A stretch of 9,729 bases of DNA from NCBI GenBank assembly GCA_903861055.1, contig CAIOSU010000060.1:1-9729 (forward strand), given 5' to 3'. The notes under the pieces are model-generated. The model worked only from the letters and a program-made list of their open reading frames with translations. It searched no databases and had not been told where the DNA came from. Each line of letters begins with the position of its first letter. Within the stretch, counting starts at the first letter, position 1. Source of the stretch: an uncultured bacterium (GTDB lineage: Bacteria; Bacteroidota; Bacteroidia; Chitinophagales; CAIOSU01). Both the position numbers and the translations under genes were made by a program. Shown here piece by piece: positions 1 to 7,192 of the stretch.

Positions 1-425
1 ATGATACGGATATTGTATCGCACAATGCAAATAACGTACCATCAATTCCAGTTAGCCATTCATCAGAAATACTGCTGCTAGCTAACGATGCCGAGGTAAT
101 AGCCATTGATGAGGCGCAGTTTTTTGATGAAGGCATTTTAGAAGTGGTGCAATTATTGTCGTCTCGTGGCATTAGGGTTATTGTTGGCGGCTTGGATATG
201 GATTATTTAGGAAAACCTTTTGGCCCCATGCCCATGATTATGGCCGCTGCCGAATACGTTACTAAACTGCACGCCATATGCGTAGTGTGCGGAGATATTG
301 CCTCTCACTCGTTTCGCACAGTTCCCGATTCGAAACAAATGTTGTTAGGCGAAACGGACTCTTACCAGGCTCGATGCCGAATGTGTTTTGCTCAAGGTAT
401 AGCCAATGCAACCAAAAAGCCCTAA
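1..425 (+). CDS. tdk: Thymidine kinase, 3' part (5' end outside the window)
   Basis: Type II thymidine kinase, which phosphorylates thymidine to dTMP with ATP in the cytoplasmic pyrimidine salvage pathway. The frame is open from the left edge (first full codon at base 3) and gives about 140 residues before TAA at 423-425. The first visible residues, DTDIVSHNAN, match the family region shortly after the P-loop, so roughly the first 50 residues, including the nucleotide-binding P-loop, are missing from view. Visible family signatures are the Walker B-like AIDEAQFF, the DMDYLGKPFGPMP lasso region, a zinc-binding Cys pair in CVVCG, and a second pair in ARCRMCF near the C-terminus. An in-frame GTG at 144 lies inside the conserved domain and is not a start. 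No clear terminator follows. Confidence 0.95.
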   Translation, partial: DTDIVSHNANNVPSIPVSHSSEILLLANDAEVIAIDEAQFFDEGILEVVQLLSSRGIRVIVGGLDMDYLGKPFGPMPMIMAAAEYVTKLHAICVVCGDIASHSFRTVPDSKQMLLGETDSYQARCRMCFAQGIANATKKP

Positions 426-435
426 GCGCACTCTA

Positions 436-463
436 TTGTTAAGAAACCAGTTTATTAAGTTTG
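436..463 (+). promoter_or_regulatory. Possible Bacteroidota promoter for the 616 gene
   Basis: TAAGTTTG at 456-463 is a perfect match to the -7 consensus TAnnTTTG. TTG at 436-438 could be the -33 element, but the spacing is 17 rather than the usual 19 bases. Transcription would start near 470, leaving a leader of about 145 bases that is AT-rich and has no Shine-Dalgarno sequence. Apart from this I see nothing definite in 426-615. Confidence 0.4.
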
Positions 464-615
464 TCAAATTATTACCATTTTATCCAGAAATGTTTTGCCT
501 CTTTATTTGGAATACGATTATTAAATACTAGTTTTACGCCTTAGTACCCCCGATTTTTGTTTGTTAGTTATTATTGTCAAAAAAATCTTAAAAAACTTAA
601 ACTAATTGATCGCCC

Positions 616-2625
616 ATGAAAAGTTTAATCTTTACACTTTGCACGATCATCGGTTTTCAGGTTGCTTATGCGCAGGTGCCTCTTTCGGCTACACTTCCTG
701 CAATTAACAAAACCTTTCCGGTGACACAAAACATGCTTCGCCATGGCCAAGCTGGCCAAGCTGGAGGGCAGCGTGGAGTAACCCAATTTAACATCGATTA
801 CAGCAATTTGGAGTCGGTACGTGGTGGTGACGTTTTATACACTCCTTGGGAGTTGAACGGCAACTACCGTGTGAATCCAATTACGCAACCTTCTGACACT
901 GAAGACAACTTTACCCTTCGTTGGACCTCGGTTAAGTTTGATAGTATTGTTGATACTGACAATGATGTGTCTTACAACAAATTCTCTTTCAACAGCCTAA
1001 CCGTTGATAGTATTTTCTTCTTCTTTACTCACACCAACACCAGCGGTACCAACGATACGTTGATATTGACTATGTTTGAAGCTAGCAGCACTCCGTCAGG
1101 TTTGACTTTTGCAGCTGGTGGTGGTAACGTGAACAACACTAACATTGTAGCTACAAACAACGTTTTGTGGACTGATACCATTATCACTGATCAATCATTG
1201 TCTTCTAACACCCCATTTGATGGTGCATCTATTGAAGTACTTGACCCTCTAGGCAACCCTGTTGTGGTGCCACAAGGCAAAGGCTTCGTAGTTCGTATCG
1301 ACTATTTTGGACCAAAAGAAGATTTGTTTGAAGTAATTGACTTCAACCGTTACGATTGTGGCGCTCCACCAGATGAGTATGCTAGCGACGCGTACGTTAC
1401 TAATACCACTCGTTGGTTTAACCTTTATTTGAGCGCACAACAAGATTTCCGTGGCACTGGTGCATTGTTCTTGCAAGCTACTGCTGGTTGCGATAACTAC
1501 TTCTTCCAAAACATGGGTATCGGCGCAGTAGTATCTGTTGATGCTCCGCTTACTGCTAGGGCAACTGCTTCTGAAACTGTTGCTTGTCCAGGTGCTTTTG
1601 TTACTTTGAACTCTGGCGCAAGCGGTGGTTCTGGCGACTTCTCTTACACTTGGAGCGGAAACGGTAACTTTACTTCTCCAAACTCTACCTCTACTAGTGT
1701 TTCATTGCCTAGCGGTAATGGCCCTGAAACTTACACTGTAACAGTGGTTGATAACATTGAAAACACTACTGTAACTAGCTCTGTAAACGTAACGGTACGT
1801 GGTGTAGTGGTGAATCTTGGTAACGACACTACTTTGAGCTGCGGCGATAGCCTTTTGGTAGCTGCTGCTACTACTGGTTTCCTTAACGGTTCTCAGTTTT
1901 TGTGGAGTGCTAGTGCAAACAATGCAACTACTCAATCGGTGTTTGTGAAAGGTGGTGCTACTTACAGTGTAACTGTAACTAACAACGCTGGTTGCACAGC
2001 TACCGACTCTAAAGTAGTTGGTTTGGACGTGAACCAAACGGTTTCTTTCACAGCTAGCACTTTTTATAACGGTTCAGCAACTCCAGGGTTGCTTTCTCAA
2101 AACCGTGCTTGCCAAAGTGCTTCTATACTGTTCGACAATACATCTACTGATGTATCTTCAGCTTGGTCATTTGAGTGGAATTATGGCGACCAAAGTGGAA
2201 GTGTGAATGTTGATGGTACCAAAACCTACAGCACTACTGGTGTATATACAGTTACTTTGACTGCTAGCGATGCTTCTGGTTGTGTAATTACTTCTGCTCC
2301 ATTGCAAATTCAAGTATTGCCAACTAATCACCCATTGTGTGTGATAAATAGTATTGAAGAAGTTAAATTGTTGTCTAACATTAGCTTGTTCCCTAACCCT
2401 AACAATGGTTCGTTTACCGTTGATATGAGCCAAGTAACTGCTACTGATGCAAGCATTATGGTTGTTGATTTGATGGGTAAAGTAGTTGCTAACACCAACA
2501 CTTTCTCTACCACAGCAAACCCAATTCAAACTATTGACTTGAACACTGCTGCAAACGGTATCTACTTCGTTCGCATTACTGCAAACGGTGTAACTGCTAC
2601 AAGCAAAATCACTGTAGCTAAGTAA
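616..2625 (+). CDS. Secreted Ig/PKD-repeat protein with T9SS type A sorting domain
   Basis: Large extracellular or cell-surface protein of 669 residues; its specific function is not recognised. It starts with a signal peptide (MKSLIFTLCTIIGFQVAYA) cut before Gln, as is usual in Bacteroidota. Residues about 25-310 are a beta-rich, Asn/Thr-rich region I cannot assign. Then come three Ig/PKD-like units at about 314-395, 397-474 and 476-572; the last contains the PKD-type WNYGD core and ends in TYSTTGVYTVTLTASD. Residues about 586-669 are a type A T9SS C-terminal sorting domain: SLFPNPNNG at 590-598, then GKVV, and NGIYFVRI before a basic end (KITVAK). The ATG at 616 is chosen because the signal peptide starts there. 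Codon use is strongly biased to GGT, ACT, GCT and AAC, which suggests high expression. A 9-base tandem duplication near 750 encodes GQAGQAG. A strong terminator follows. Confidence 0.9.
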   Translation: MKSLIFTLCTIIGFQVAYAQVPLSATLPAINKTFPVTQNMLRHGQAGQAGGQRGVTQFNIDYSNLESVRGGDVLYTPWELNGNYRVNPITQPSDTEDNFTLRWTSVKFDSIVDTDNDVSYNKFSFNSLTVDSIFFFFTHTNTSGTNDTLILTMFEASSTPSGLTFAAGGGNVNNTNIVATNNVLWTDTIITDQSLSSNTPFDGASIEVLDPLGNPVVVPQGKGFVVRIDYFGPKEDLFEVIDFNRYDCGAPPDEYASDAYVTNTTRWFNLYLSAQQDFRGTGALFLQATAGCDNYFFQNMGIGAVVSVDAPLTARATASETVACPGAFVTLNSGASGGSGDFSYTWSGNGNFTSPNSTSTSVSLPSGNGPETYTVTVVDNIENTTVTSSVNVTVRGVVVNLGNDTTLSCGDSLLVAAATTGFLNGSQFLWSASANNATTQSVFVKGGATYSVTVTNNAGCTATDSKVVGLDVNQTVSFTASTFYNGSATPGLLSQNRACQSASILFDNTSTDVSSAWSFEWNYGDQSGSVNVDGTKTYSTTGVYTVTLTASDASGCVITSAPLQIQVLPTNHPLCVINSIEEVKLLSNISLFPNPNNGSFTVDMSQVTATDASIMVVDLMGKVVANTNTFSTTANPIQTIDLNTAANGIYFVRITANGVTATSKITVAK

Positions 2626-2644
2626 TAGCCTACTATAAATACTT

Positions 2645-2687
2645 AAACGCCCTCTTCGGTCTTCCGGAGAGGGCGTTTTGTTTTTCT
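2645..2687 (+). terminator. Rho-independent terminator of the 616 gene
   Basis: A 15-base-pair stem with one T-G pair: AAACGCCCTCT pairs with AGAGGGCGTTT, extended inward by TCGG/CCGG around the loop TCTT. The stem spans 2645-2678 and is followed by TGTTTTTCT. It lies 20 bases after the stop codon. Confidence 0.92.
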
Positions 2688-2865
2688 AAGGTTTTGGATT
2701 GATTAGTTCTAGAAAAAGCACAAACAATATTACGGCAGCAGCATTGGTTCAACTTCCATTGGTTAGGTAAAGTCTAACACGGCGAAAGGGCCGTAATCAA
2801 ATTGCCAATGTTAATTGCTTGATCATTTTAGTAGTATTGTGAGCAAGCAAGGCAAGTAGATGGGG
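2688..2865. other. Non-coding gap between converging terminators, with short inverted repeats
   Basis: No credible reading frame is visible. The stretch contains ATTACGGC (2729-2736) complementary to GCCGTAAT (2790-2797), a local hairpin ACGGC/GCCGT (2779-2783 with 2790-2794), a small stem GTTAG/CTAAC (2762-2766 with 2774-2778), and a direct repeat CATTGGTT (2742-2749 and 2757-2764). I cannot tell whether this is a structured RNA, a decayed element or chance. Confidence 0.4.
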
Positions 2866-2906
2866 ATAAATAAAAAGAGGTTGCTCTATTTATAGAACAA
2901 CCTCTT
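2866..2906 (-). terminator. Rho-independent terminator of tRNA-Ala
   Basis: On the minus strand, AAGAGGTTGTTCTA pairs with TAGAGCAACCTCTT (14 pairs, one T-G) around a 4-base TAAA loop at 2875-2906. It is followed by TTTATTTAT. It starts one base after the mature tRNA 3' end, so it is clearly the tRNA terminator, and it faces the terminator of the 616 gene. Confidence 0.9.
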
Positions 2907-2907
2907 G

Positions 2908-2981
<74 letters not shown>

Positions 2982-3001
2982 GTGGGATAATTGCTAGGCT
3001 G

Positions 3002-3009
3002 CAAAGGTA
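3002..3009 (-). promoter_or_regulatory. -7 promoter element of tRNA-Ala
   Basis: The minus strand reads TACCTTTG, a perfect match to the Bacteroidota -7 consensus TAnnTTTG. It lies 20 bases before the mature tRNA 5' end, implying a leader of about 14 bases. No TTG is found at the expected -33 position; the region there is A/T-rich. Confidence 0.6.
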
Positions 3010-3078
3010 AATAAAAGCTATCCTAATTTTTAATCTTCAGCGAAACAATCTTCGATAAAATTAAAACTAGCGAATTCG

Positions 3079-4560
3079 TTACTCGATGCCCAATGCCTTC
3101 TTCTTTTTTTCTTCCTTCTCCTCCGATTTCTGGCGCTCTTCTAGGCTGCATGGGTAGTCGAAAAGGCACTTGCTCTTGATAATGTCTTCGACGTTTTCCG
3201 GTACCATATCTTCCCAACCAGGTTCGGCAGCTTTAATCATAGCAAGCGCCTTGTCAGATATGATATGCAATACACTTAAGTCGACATTCTCAATATCCCC
3301 AATCTTATTGTTGGCTTGCAAGTGACGATAAAGGTGGGTTAAATCATCAGGCACAGGGAAGTTCTTAGAGGTAACCAGCTCATCATTATCTGGCTCATGA
3401 GCTGGGTAAACATACATTTTCACGTTGTTGCCAAACAGAATGCCAAACGACTCTAAAATATTGCCTTTCAAATCGCCATAATACTTGCTGTCGAACAGCT
3501 TATGGAGCGTAAGTGAGCCGAGTATAATACCCACCCTCTTGGTTTTGGTAATGCGTGAGAAATAATGAACTAGCTTATAATATTCCCTAAACGTTGAAAT
3601 CATAACGGTTTGGCCTAGCGAACAAAGAATATCAACCCTATCTAGGAAATCCTTCTCATCTATAGCCCCGCCGGCATTAAGTGCATTTAAGGTAAGTTCG
3701 CTTATTACAATAGTTTCGTCTTTTTCAACTTCAGGCTCGTGCAAAAATTGATCGAGACCTTTGGTAAGCATATCCATGTTTACCTTGGTTACTGGGCGGA
3801 AACGGCCGCGCAATACCAAAACGTTCTTTTTGTACAGCACTTCGGAGGCCTGTAAAACATTGCCTTGTGGGCCAAACATGGTGGCATTGGTTAAGCCGCT
3901 TTTTACCAATTTTAGGGCCATTAAACGGTTGTCAATATCCTTAAAATCGGGGCCAGAAATGCGGAACATGTCTATTTCGATGCGACCTGGTATTAAGTTA
4001 TCAACCAGCGAGTTTATGAGTTGGTCGGGGTCGTTATGGTGGTAGTGGCATCCGTAAAGCAAATTAACACCAACCACACCAATTGCTTGTTGTTGATCGA
4101 GGCCATCTACGTCGTGCATCACTACATGTATGATGCAATCGTTTGGTGGGCTATCGGGGTGCAACTGAAAGCGCAGCCCCAACCAACCATGCCCCCTATT
4201 GGTGCGCTGGTAGTTTAGCGTCTCAACGGTATCGGCCATGGCAAAAAACTTGGTCGATTTTTTTCTTTTAGATAAGCGAAGGTGCAGTAGCTTATACTCG
4301 CGCTCTAACATGGTATCTAGTCGGTCTTCACAAACGTAACGCTTGCACTTGCCATATATGGCATCGCTAAAACTCATATCGTATGCAGACATGGTTTTGG
4401 CCACCGTGCCCGATGCCGCGCCGGCTTTAAAAAAGTTGGCTGCAATTTCTTGCCCGGCACCAATTTCGGCAAACGAGCCATAAATATCGAGATTCAGGTT
4501 TATGCGCAGGGCTTTCTCCTTGGTGGTAAGCGTACGAAAATTAGTATCGTTATAGTTCAT
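3079..4560 (-). CDS. Conserved protein of unknown function, second gene of the miaE operon
   Basis: A protein of 493 residues with no signal peptide or membrane segment, so probably cytoplasmic. It belongs to a conserved family of about 480-500 residues that, as I recall, is often labelled nicotinate-nucleotide adenylyltransferase or TonB-dependent receptor. Neither label is supported here: there is no HxGH nucleotidyltransferase motif and no beta-barrel or signal features. Strongly conserved-looking blocks are FAEIGAGQE near residue 30, KTMSAYDMSFSDAIYG at 55-70, GHGWLGLRFQ, VGVNLLYG, SGPDFKDIDNRLM, RGRFRPVTKVN, and LGQTVMIS. The C-terminus carries an extra Glu/Lys-rich tail (EKEEKKKKALGIE). 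The ATG at 4560 is preferred, 14 bases after the miaE stop. An upstream TTG at 4578 overlaps the miaE TGA as TTGA and would add six residues, but the family core does not need them. It is probably translated from the miaE mRNA. Confidence 0.88.
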   Translation of the reverse strand: MNYNDTNFRTLTTKEKALRINLNLDIYGSFAEIGAGQEIAANFFKAGAASGTVAKTMSAYDMSFSDAIYGKCKRYVCEDRLDTMLEREYKLLHLRLSKRKKSTKFFAMADTVETLNYQRTNRGHGWLGLRFQLHPDSPPNDCIIHVVMHDVDGLDQQQAIGVVGVNLLYGCHYHHNDPDQLINSLVDNLIPGRIEIDMFRISGPDFKDIDNRLMALKLVKSGLTNATMFGPQGNVLQASEVLYKKNVLVLRGRFRPVTKVNMDMLTKGLDQFLHEPEVEKDETIVISELTLNALNAGGAIDEKDFLDRVDILCSLGQTVMISTFREYYKLVHYFSRITKTKRVGIILGSLTLHKLFDSKYYGDLKGNILESFGILFGNNVKMYVYPAHEPDNDELVTSKNFPVPDDLTHLYRHLQANNKIGDIENVDLSVLHIISDKALAMIKAAEPGWEDMVPENVEDIIKSKCLFDYPCSLEERQKSEEKEEKKKKALGIE

Positions 4561-4574
4561 AGTATCTAAATCTA

Positions 4575-5156
4575 TCAATGCACTCTATCGCCACGTAGTT
4601 CCAAATTCTTCATTATTTCTGCCTCGGCGGTCAAGTATTCTTGCCAGCGCGCCTTAACAATGTCTTCGGGCATATACTCGCGTGCTAGGTCCAGAAACAA
4701 GCGGTAGTGGTTGGCCTCGGCCACCATAAAAGTATGGTAAAACTTGCGCAACTCCTCCGATTCCAGTTCAATGCTCAGTACCCTGAAACGCTCACAGCTG
4801 CGAGCCTCTATTAAAGCAAAACGCAACAGCTCTTCTAATAAACGCTCATTTTGGTCGTCGCTTTTTTTCTCCAGCTTGCGCAACTCATGCACGTATTCGT
4901 CTTTACGCTTGTGCCCAAGCTTTAGTCCGCGGTCCTTGAGGGCTTTTAGTACCATCCTAAAATGGCCCCACTCTTCGGTAACTATCGGTGATAGGTCATC
5001 CACCAAACGTTCCCACTGCGGGTAGCGTGCAATAAGCGATATGCAGCTAAGGGCGGCCTTTTGTTCGCAATAGGCGTGGTCGGTAAGCACTTCTTCCAAA
5101 CTATGTTCGGCCAAGTTGGCCCATCTAGGGTCGGTAGGTAATTTTAAGCCCAGCAT
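4575..5156 (-). CDS. miaE: tRNA-(ms[2]io[6]A)-hydroxylase MiaE
   Basis: Non-haem diiron monooxygenase that uses O2 to hydroxylate the isopentenyl group of 2-methylthio-N6-isopentenyladenosine at position 37 of tRNAs reading U-starting codons; it acts after MiaA and MiaB. The protein of 193 residues is a four-helix ferritin-like bundle. Likely iron ligands are E31 in the TDHAYCEQKAA helix, E62 and H65 in EEWGHF (ExxH), E117 in LIEARSCERF, and E147 and H150 in EANH (ExxH). The ATG at 5156 gives the start MLGLKLPTDPRW usual for Bacteroidota homologues; a TTG two codons upstream (5162) is rejected. No Shine-Dalgarno sequence is seen. A -7 element lies close upstream at 5177-5184. The gene is followed after 14 bases by the conserved unknown gene, suggesting one transcript. 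Confidence 0.95.
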   Translation of the reverse strand: MLGLKLPTDPRWANLAEHSLEEVLTDHAYCEQKAALSCISLIARYPQWERLVDDLSPIVTEEWGHFRMVLKALKDRGLKLGHKRKDEYVHELRKLEKKSDDQNERLLEELLRFALIEARSCERFRVLSIELESEELRKFYHTFMVAEANHYRLFLDLAREYMPEDIVKARWQEYLTAEAEIMKNLELRGDRVH

Positions 5157-5176
5157 GTACAAGGGTTGTTATCTAA

Positions 5177-5184
5177 CAAAGGTA
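5177..5184 (-). promoter_or_regulatory. -7 promoter element of the miaE operon
   Basis: The minus strand reads TACCTTTG, identical to the element before the tRNA gene and a perfect TAnnTTTG match. Transcription would start near 5170, giving a leader of about 14 bases before the miaE ATG. No TTG is seen about 19 bases further upstream; that stretch is C-rich. Confidence 0.55.
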
Positions 5185-5336
5185 GGGAAAAATGGGGGAG
5201 TGGGGAAGTGCTTTAGCTATGGATTGTTTGCTGAATGAGGCTCTTTGACTAGTGATTTCAGGCAAAGGATGATACCTTAACAATAATTCATAAAAAATAA
5301 TCGCTGGCAAGACAAGTAACAATTGCTAACAAGAAT

Positions 5337-5367
5337 GGGATTAACTTAAAGTGCACGATTTAACCCC
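5337..5367 (-). terminator. Weak candidate terminator of the response regulator gene
   Basis: Directly after the TGA stop, the minus strand GGGGTTAA can pair with TTAATCCC (8 pairs, one G-T) around a 15-base loop. Only a poor T-run (ATTCTTGTT) follows. The long loop and short T-run make this uncertain. Confidence 0.28.
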
Positions 5368-6273
5368 TCAATCCATATTCTGGGTAGGGGCACCTAGTGG
5401 TATGTTTATCACTACACGGTTGCCTTTGCCCAAATAGGTAATATCGAGCATGGAGTTGGCCATGGCAATACCGCGGCCGTGGTTGTCAAACACTCGGTCT
5501 TCATCAAAGTGCAGATACTTTTGAAAATCGAAACCATCACCTTCGTCAATCAAGGTAAGTAGTATGCGGTCTTCATTTTTATCAAAGTGAAGGGTTGCCC
5601 AACGGTCTTTGTATTCAGGTAGTTCTAGGCGGCGATCAATTTCTTCAAAAAGGCCATTGCTATCAACCAGATTACTTTTCTCATCGTAAGAGATACCCAA
5701 GTTGCCGTGCTCAATAGCGTTGTTGAATAACTCGCAAATGATAAGGCACTCACGTGAGTTTGGCGAGGTATTGGCTATAAATACCGATAGTTTTTGGGCC
5801 TCTTGTATGGTTTTGAATTTAAACTCGCCTTGCATTAGGCTTTCTAATGGATTCCTAACTTTTTCAAGCTCGTTAGCAAGGTGTAGCAAGTTTTGCCTAT
5901 CGGCAATAGCGGCGCTTAGAACCGAGTTGAGGAAATCTTTTTGGAAAGGCTTGGTAACGTAGTAAAATGCACCGGCATTGATGCCACTCTTAATTTCATC
6001 GGGACTACTGCGGCCCGTGAGCATTATCACGGGAATGTCTTTATAGTCTTCCTCCCGTTTCATCCATTTCAACAAGTCCACACCACTCATGCCGGGCATT
6101 TCCCAGTCAAGAATTATGGCAAGAATATCTTTGTGGTTATTCCCAAGTTCTTCTTTGGCACCTTCAGCATTAGAGGCAAATGAAAGCAGATAATCTTCAC
6201 TTTTAAGTGCATAACCCAATAGTTTATGAAACATTGGGTCATCATCAACTACCAATATGCGCTGCTGGTTCAT
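5368..6273 (-). CDS. Response regulator with RsbW-like ATPase output domain
   Basis: A cytoplasmic signalling protein of 301 residues. Residues about 1-122 form a receiver domain: acidic pocket D10/D11/D12 in VVDDDP, phospho-acceptor D56 in IILDWEMPGMSG, T86 in MLTGRSS, and K108 in TKPF. A helical linker (about 123-160) leads to a GHKL/HATPase_c_2 domain at about 160-295: N-box ELFNNAIEHGNLG (181-193), G1 box DEGDGFD (243-249), and G2 box NHGRGIAMA (264-272). There is no His-containing dimerisation domain, no PP2C phosphatase domain and no DNA-binding domain. By analogy with RsbW/SpoIIAB the output could be Ser/Thr phosphorylation of a STAS anti-sigma antagonist, but that is inference and no STAS, sigma-factor or sensor kinase gene is present here. 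The start is the ATG at 6273, just after a good promoter. It is transcribed separately from miaE, 211 bases away. Confidence 0.9.
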   Translation of the reverse strand: MNQQRILVVDDDPMFHKLLGYALKSEDYLLSFASNAEGAKEELGNNHKDILAIILDWEMPGMSGVDLLKWMKREEDYKDIPVIMLTGRSSPDEIKSGINAGAFYYVTKPFQKDFLNSVLSAAIADRQNLLHLANELEKVRNPLESLMQGEFKFKTIQEAQKLSVFIANTSPNSRECLIICELFNNAIEHGNLGISYDEKSNLVDSNGLFEEIDRRLELPEYKDRWATLHFDKNEDRILLTLIDEGDGFDFQKYLHFDEDRVFDNHGRGIAMANSMLDITYLGKGNRVVINIPLGAPTQNMD

Positions 6274-6292
6274 GTGTTTCTTTTAGGACACT

Positions 6293-6322
6293 CTAAGATA
6301 CTAATTTTTGAACGATAGCCAA
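6293..6322 (-). promoter_or_regulatory. Promoter of the response regulator gene
   Basis: On the minus strand, TTG (6320-6322) is followed after exactly 19 bases by TATCTTAG (6293-6300). This fits the Bacteroidota -33/-7 arrangement TTG-N19-TAnnTTTG with one mismatch. It lies 20 bases before the ATG at 6273, giving a very short leader. Confidence 0.55.
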
Positions 6323-6373
6323 TTTGGCATTGGCGTTAAACCATATCGCACTTCAGTATACCTCATTTGCAGC

Positions 6374-6408
6374 AATAAAAAGCCGAGTACCCTGCAAGGC
6401 AGTCGGCT
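6374..6408 (-). terminator. Rho-independent terminator of the pirin-family gene
   Basis: On the minus strand, AGCCGA pairs with TCGGCT; the stem continues inward past a C/C mismatch with TGCCT/GGGTA around the loop TGCA. TTTTATT follows. It lies about 65 bases after the pirin stop and before the response regulator promoter. Confidence 0.75.
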
Positions 6409-6434
6409 ACCAACTAACTAACCAACTTATTTTT

Positions 6435-6469
6435 ACCATGGACAATCGACCATCGACCATGGACTAATG
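6435..6469. repeat. Degenerate 7-base tandem repeat
   Basis: Five consecutive heptamers with strict period 7: ACCATGG, ACAATCG, ACCATCG, ACCATGG and ACTAATG. The array sits one base before the stop codon of the pirin-family gene (TAA on the minus strand at 6471-6473). A CTAA-rich stretch (6411-6427) lies next to it. Confidence 0.65.
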
Positions 6470-6470
6470 C

Positions 6471-7184
6471 TTACCACTCCATAGGCACTTCCATCAAAAG
6501 CACTTTGGCATTGGTGGTGGCGGCAATGGTTACATTATCAGTCTCGGTTACGCCAACTGCATCTCTGCTGCTCAATGATTGGTCTGCGGCAGTAGCTTCA
6601 CCATCTATTAACAAAATGTATATGCCATTACCCGGTTTGCGTACCGCATAATCAAGGCTATTTCCCGCATCCAAATCAGCTAGATGGAACCAAGCATCTT
6701 GGTGTATCCAAGTACCCTCATCATCGGGGTTTGGCGATACTATTTGTTGCCATTGGTTGTGGCGGCTTTCTGGGCTAAAAGCCTTTTGATCGTACCTTGG
6801 TTTCACATCCTTCTCGCGCGGGAACACCCAAATTTGAAATAATTTAAGGGCGTTATCATTATCCACGTTAAACTCACTGTGCTGTATACCAGTTCCGGCA
6901 CTCATTACTTGCACTTCGCCAGGCAAAATTTCGCTGCTATTGCCCATGCTATCTTGGTGGCGCAATATGCCTTCCATGGGTATGGTAATAATTTCCATAT
7001 TGTCGTGCGGGTGCTTTCCAAAGCCCATTTTAGGGGCAACTATATCATCGTTTAGTACCCTCAGTGCACCAAAATGTACTCGCTCAGGGTTATACCACTG
7101 CGCGAAGCTGAAACTGTGGTGGGCATTTAACCAACCATGGTCGGCATGGCCGCGGGTGTCTGCTGAGTGGAATACGGTTTTCAT
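6471..7184 (-). CDS. Pirin-family bicupin protein (YhhW-like)
   Basis: A pirin-like two-cupin protein of 237 residues, probably cytoplasmic. Some members of this family (E. coli YhhW, human pirin) have quercetin 2,3-dioxygenase activity in vitro; the physiological substrate is generally unknown. The metal site of the N-terminal cupin is intact: H58 and H60 in GKHPHDNMEI, and H102 and E104 in GIQHSEFN. The motif LPGEVQVMSAGTGI at 87-100 is typical. The C-terminal cupin (about 150-237) is less conserved and ends in EVPMEW. The ATG at 7184 is confirmed by an upstream Shine-Dalgarno sequence and by the usual pirin start close before RGHADHGWL. The gene is divergent from the phoD-like gene across a 153-base region with two palindromes, one of them 28 bases before this start. 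Confidence 0.93.
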   Translation of the reverse strand: MKTVFHSADTRGHADHGWLNAHHSFSFAQWYNPERVHFGALRVLNDDIVAPKMGFGKHPHDNMEIITIPMEGILRHQDSMGNSSEILPGEVQVMSAGTGIQHSEFNVDNDNALKLFQIWVFPREKDVKPRYDQKAFSPESRHNQWQQIVSPNPDDEGTWIHQDAWFHLADLDAGNSLDYAVRKPGNGIYILLIDGEATAADQSLSSRDAVGVTETDNVTIAATTNAKVLLMEVPMEW

Positions 7185-7192
7185 AACTTGCT

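Noticed and set aside
1249..2529. Several minus-strand frames of 61-120 codons
   Set aside because: They are antisense to the T9SS protein gene, with low-complexity Ser/Thr/Tyr-rich products caused by its biased codons, and have no promoter or family similarity.
3023..3217. A 64-codon minus-strand frame at the end of the unknown gene
   Set aside because: It overlaps the 3' end of the conserved gene in another frame and encodes an Arg/Lys-rich product with no sign of function.
3079..4560. Annotation as nicotinate-nucleotide adenylyltransferase or TonB-dependent receptor
   Set aside because: There is no HxGH nucleotidyltransferase motif, no signal peptide, plug or barrel; the length and motifs match a family of unknown function.
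4561..4578. TTG start at 4578 for the conserved unknown gene
   Set aside because: The ATG at 4560 retains the family core and needs no rare start codon; the TTGA overlap with the miaE stop keeps the alternative possible but less likely.
5300..5336. Near-palindrome around CAATTG (GTTAGCAATTGTTAC on the minus strand) after the response regulator gene
   Set aside because: The symmetry is imperfect and AT-rich, with no loop for a terminator and no nearby gene start it would clearly control.
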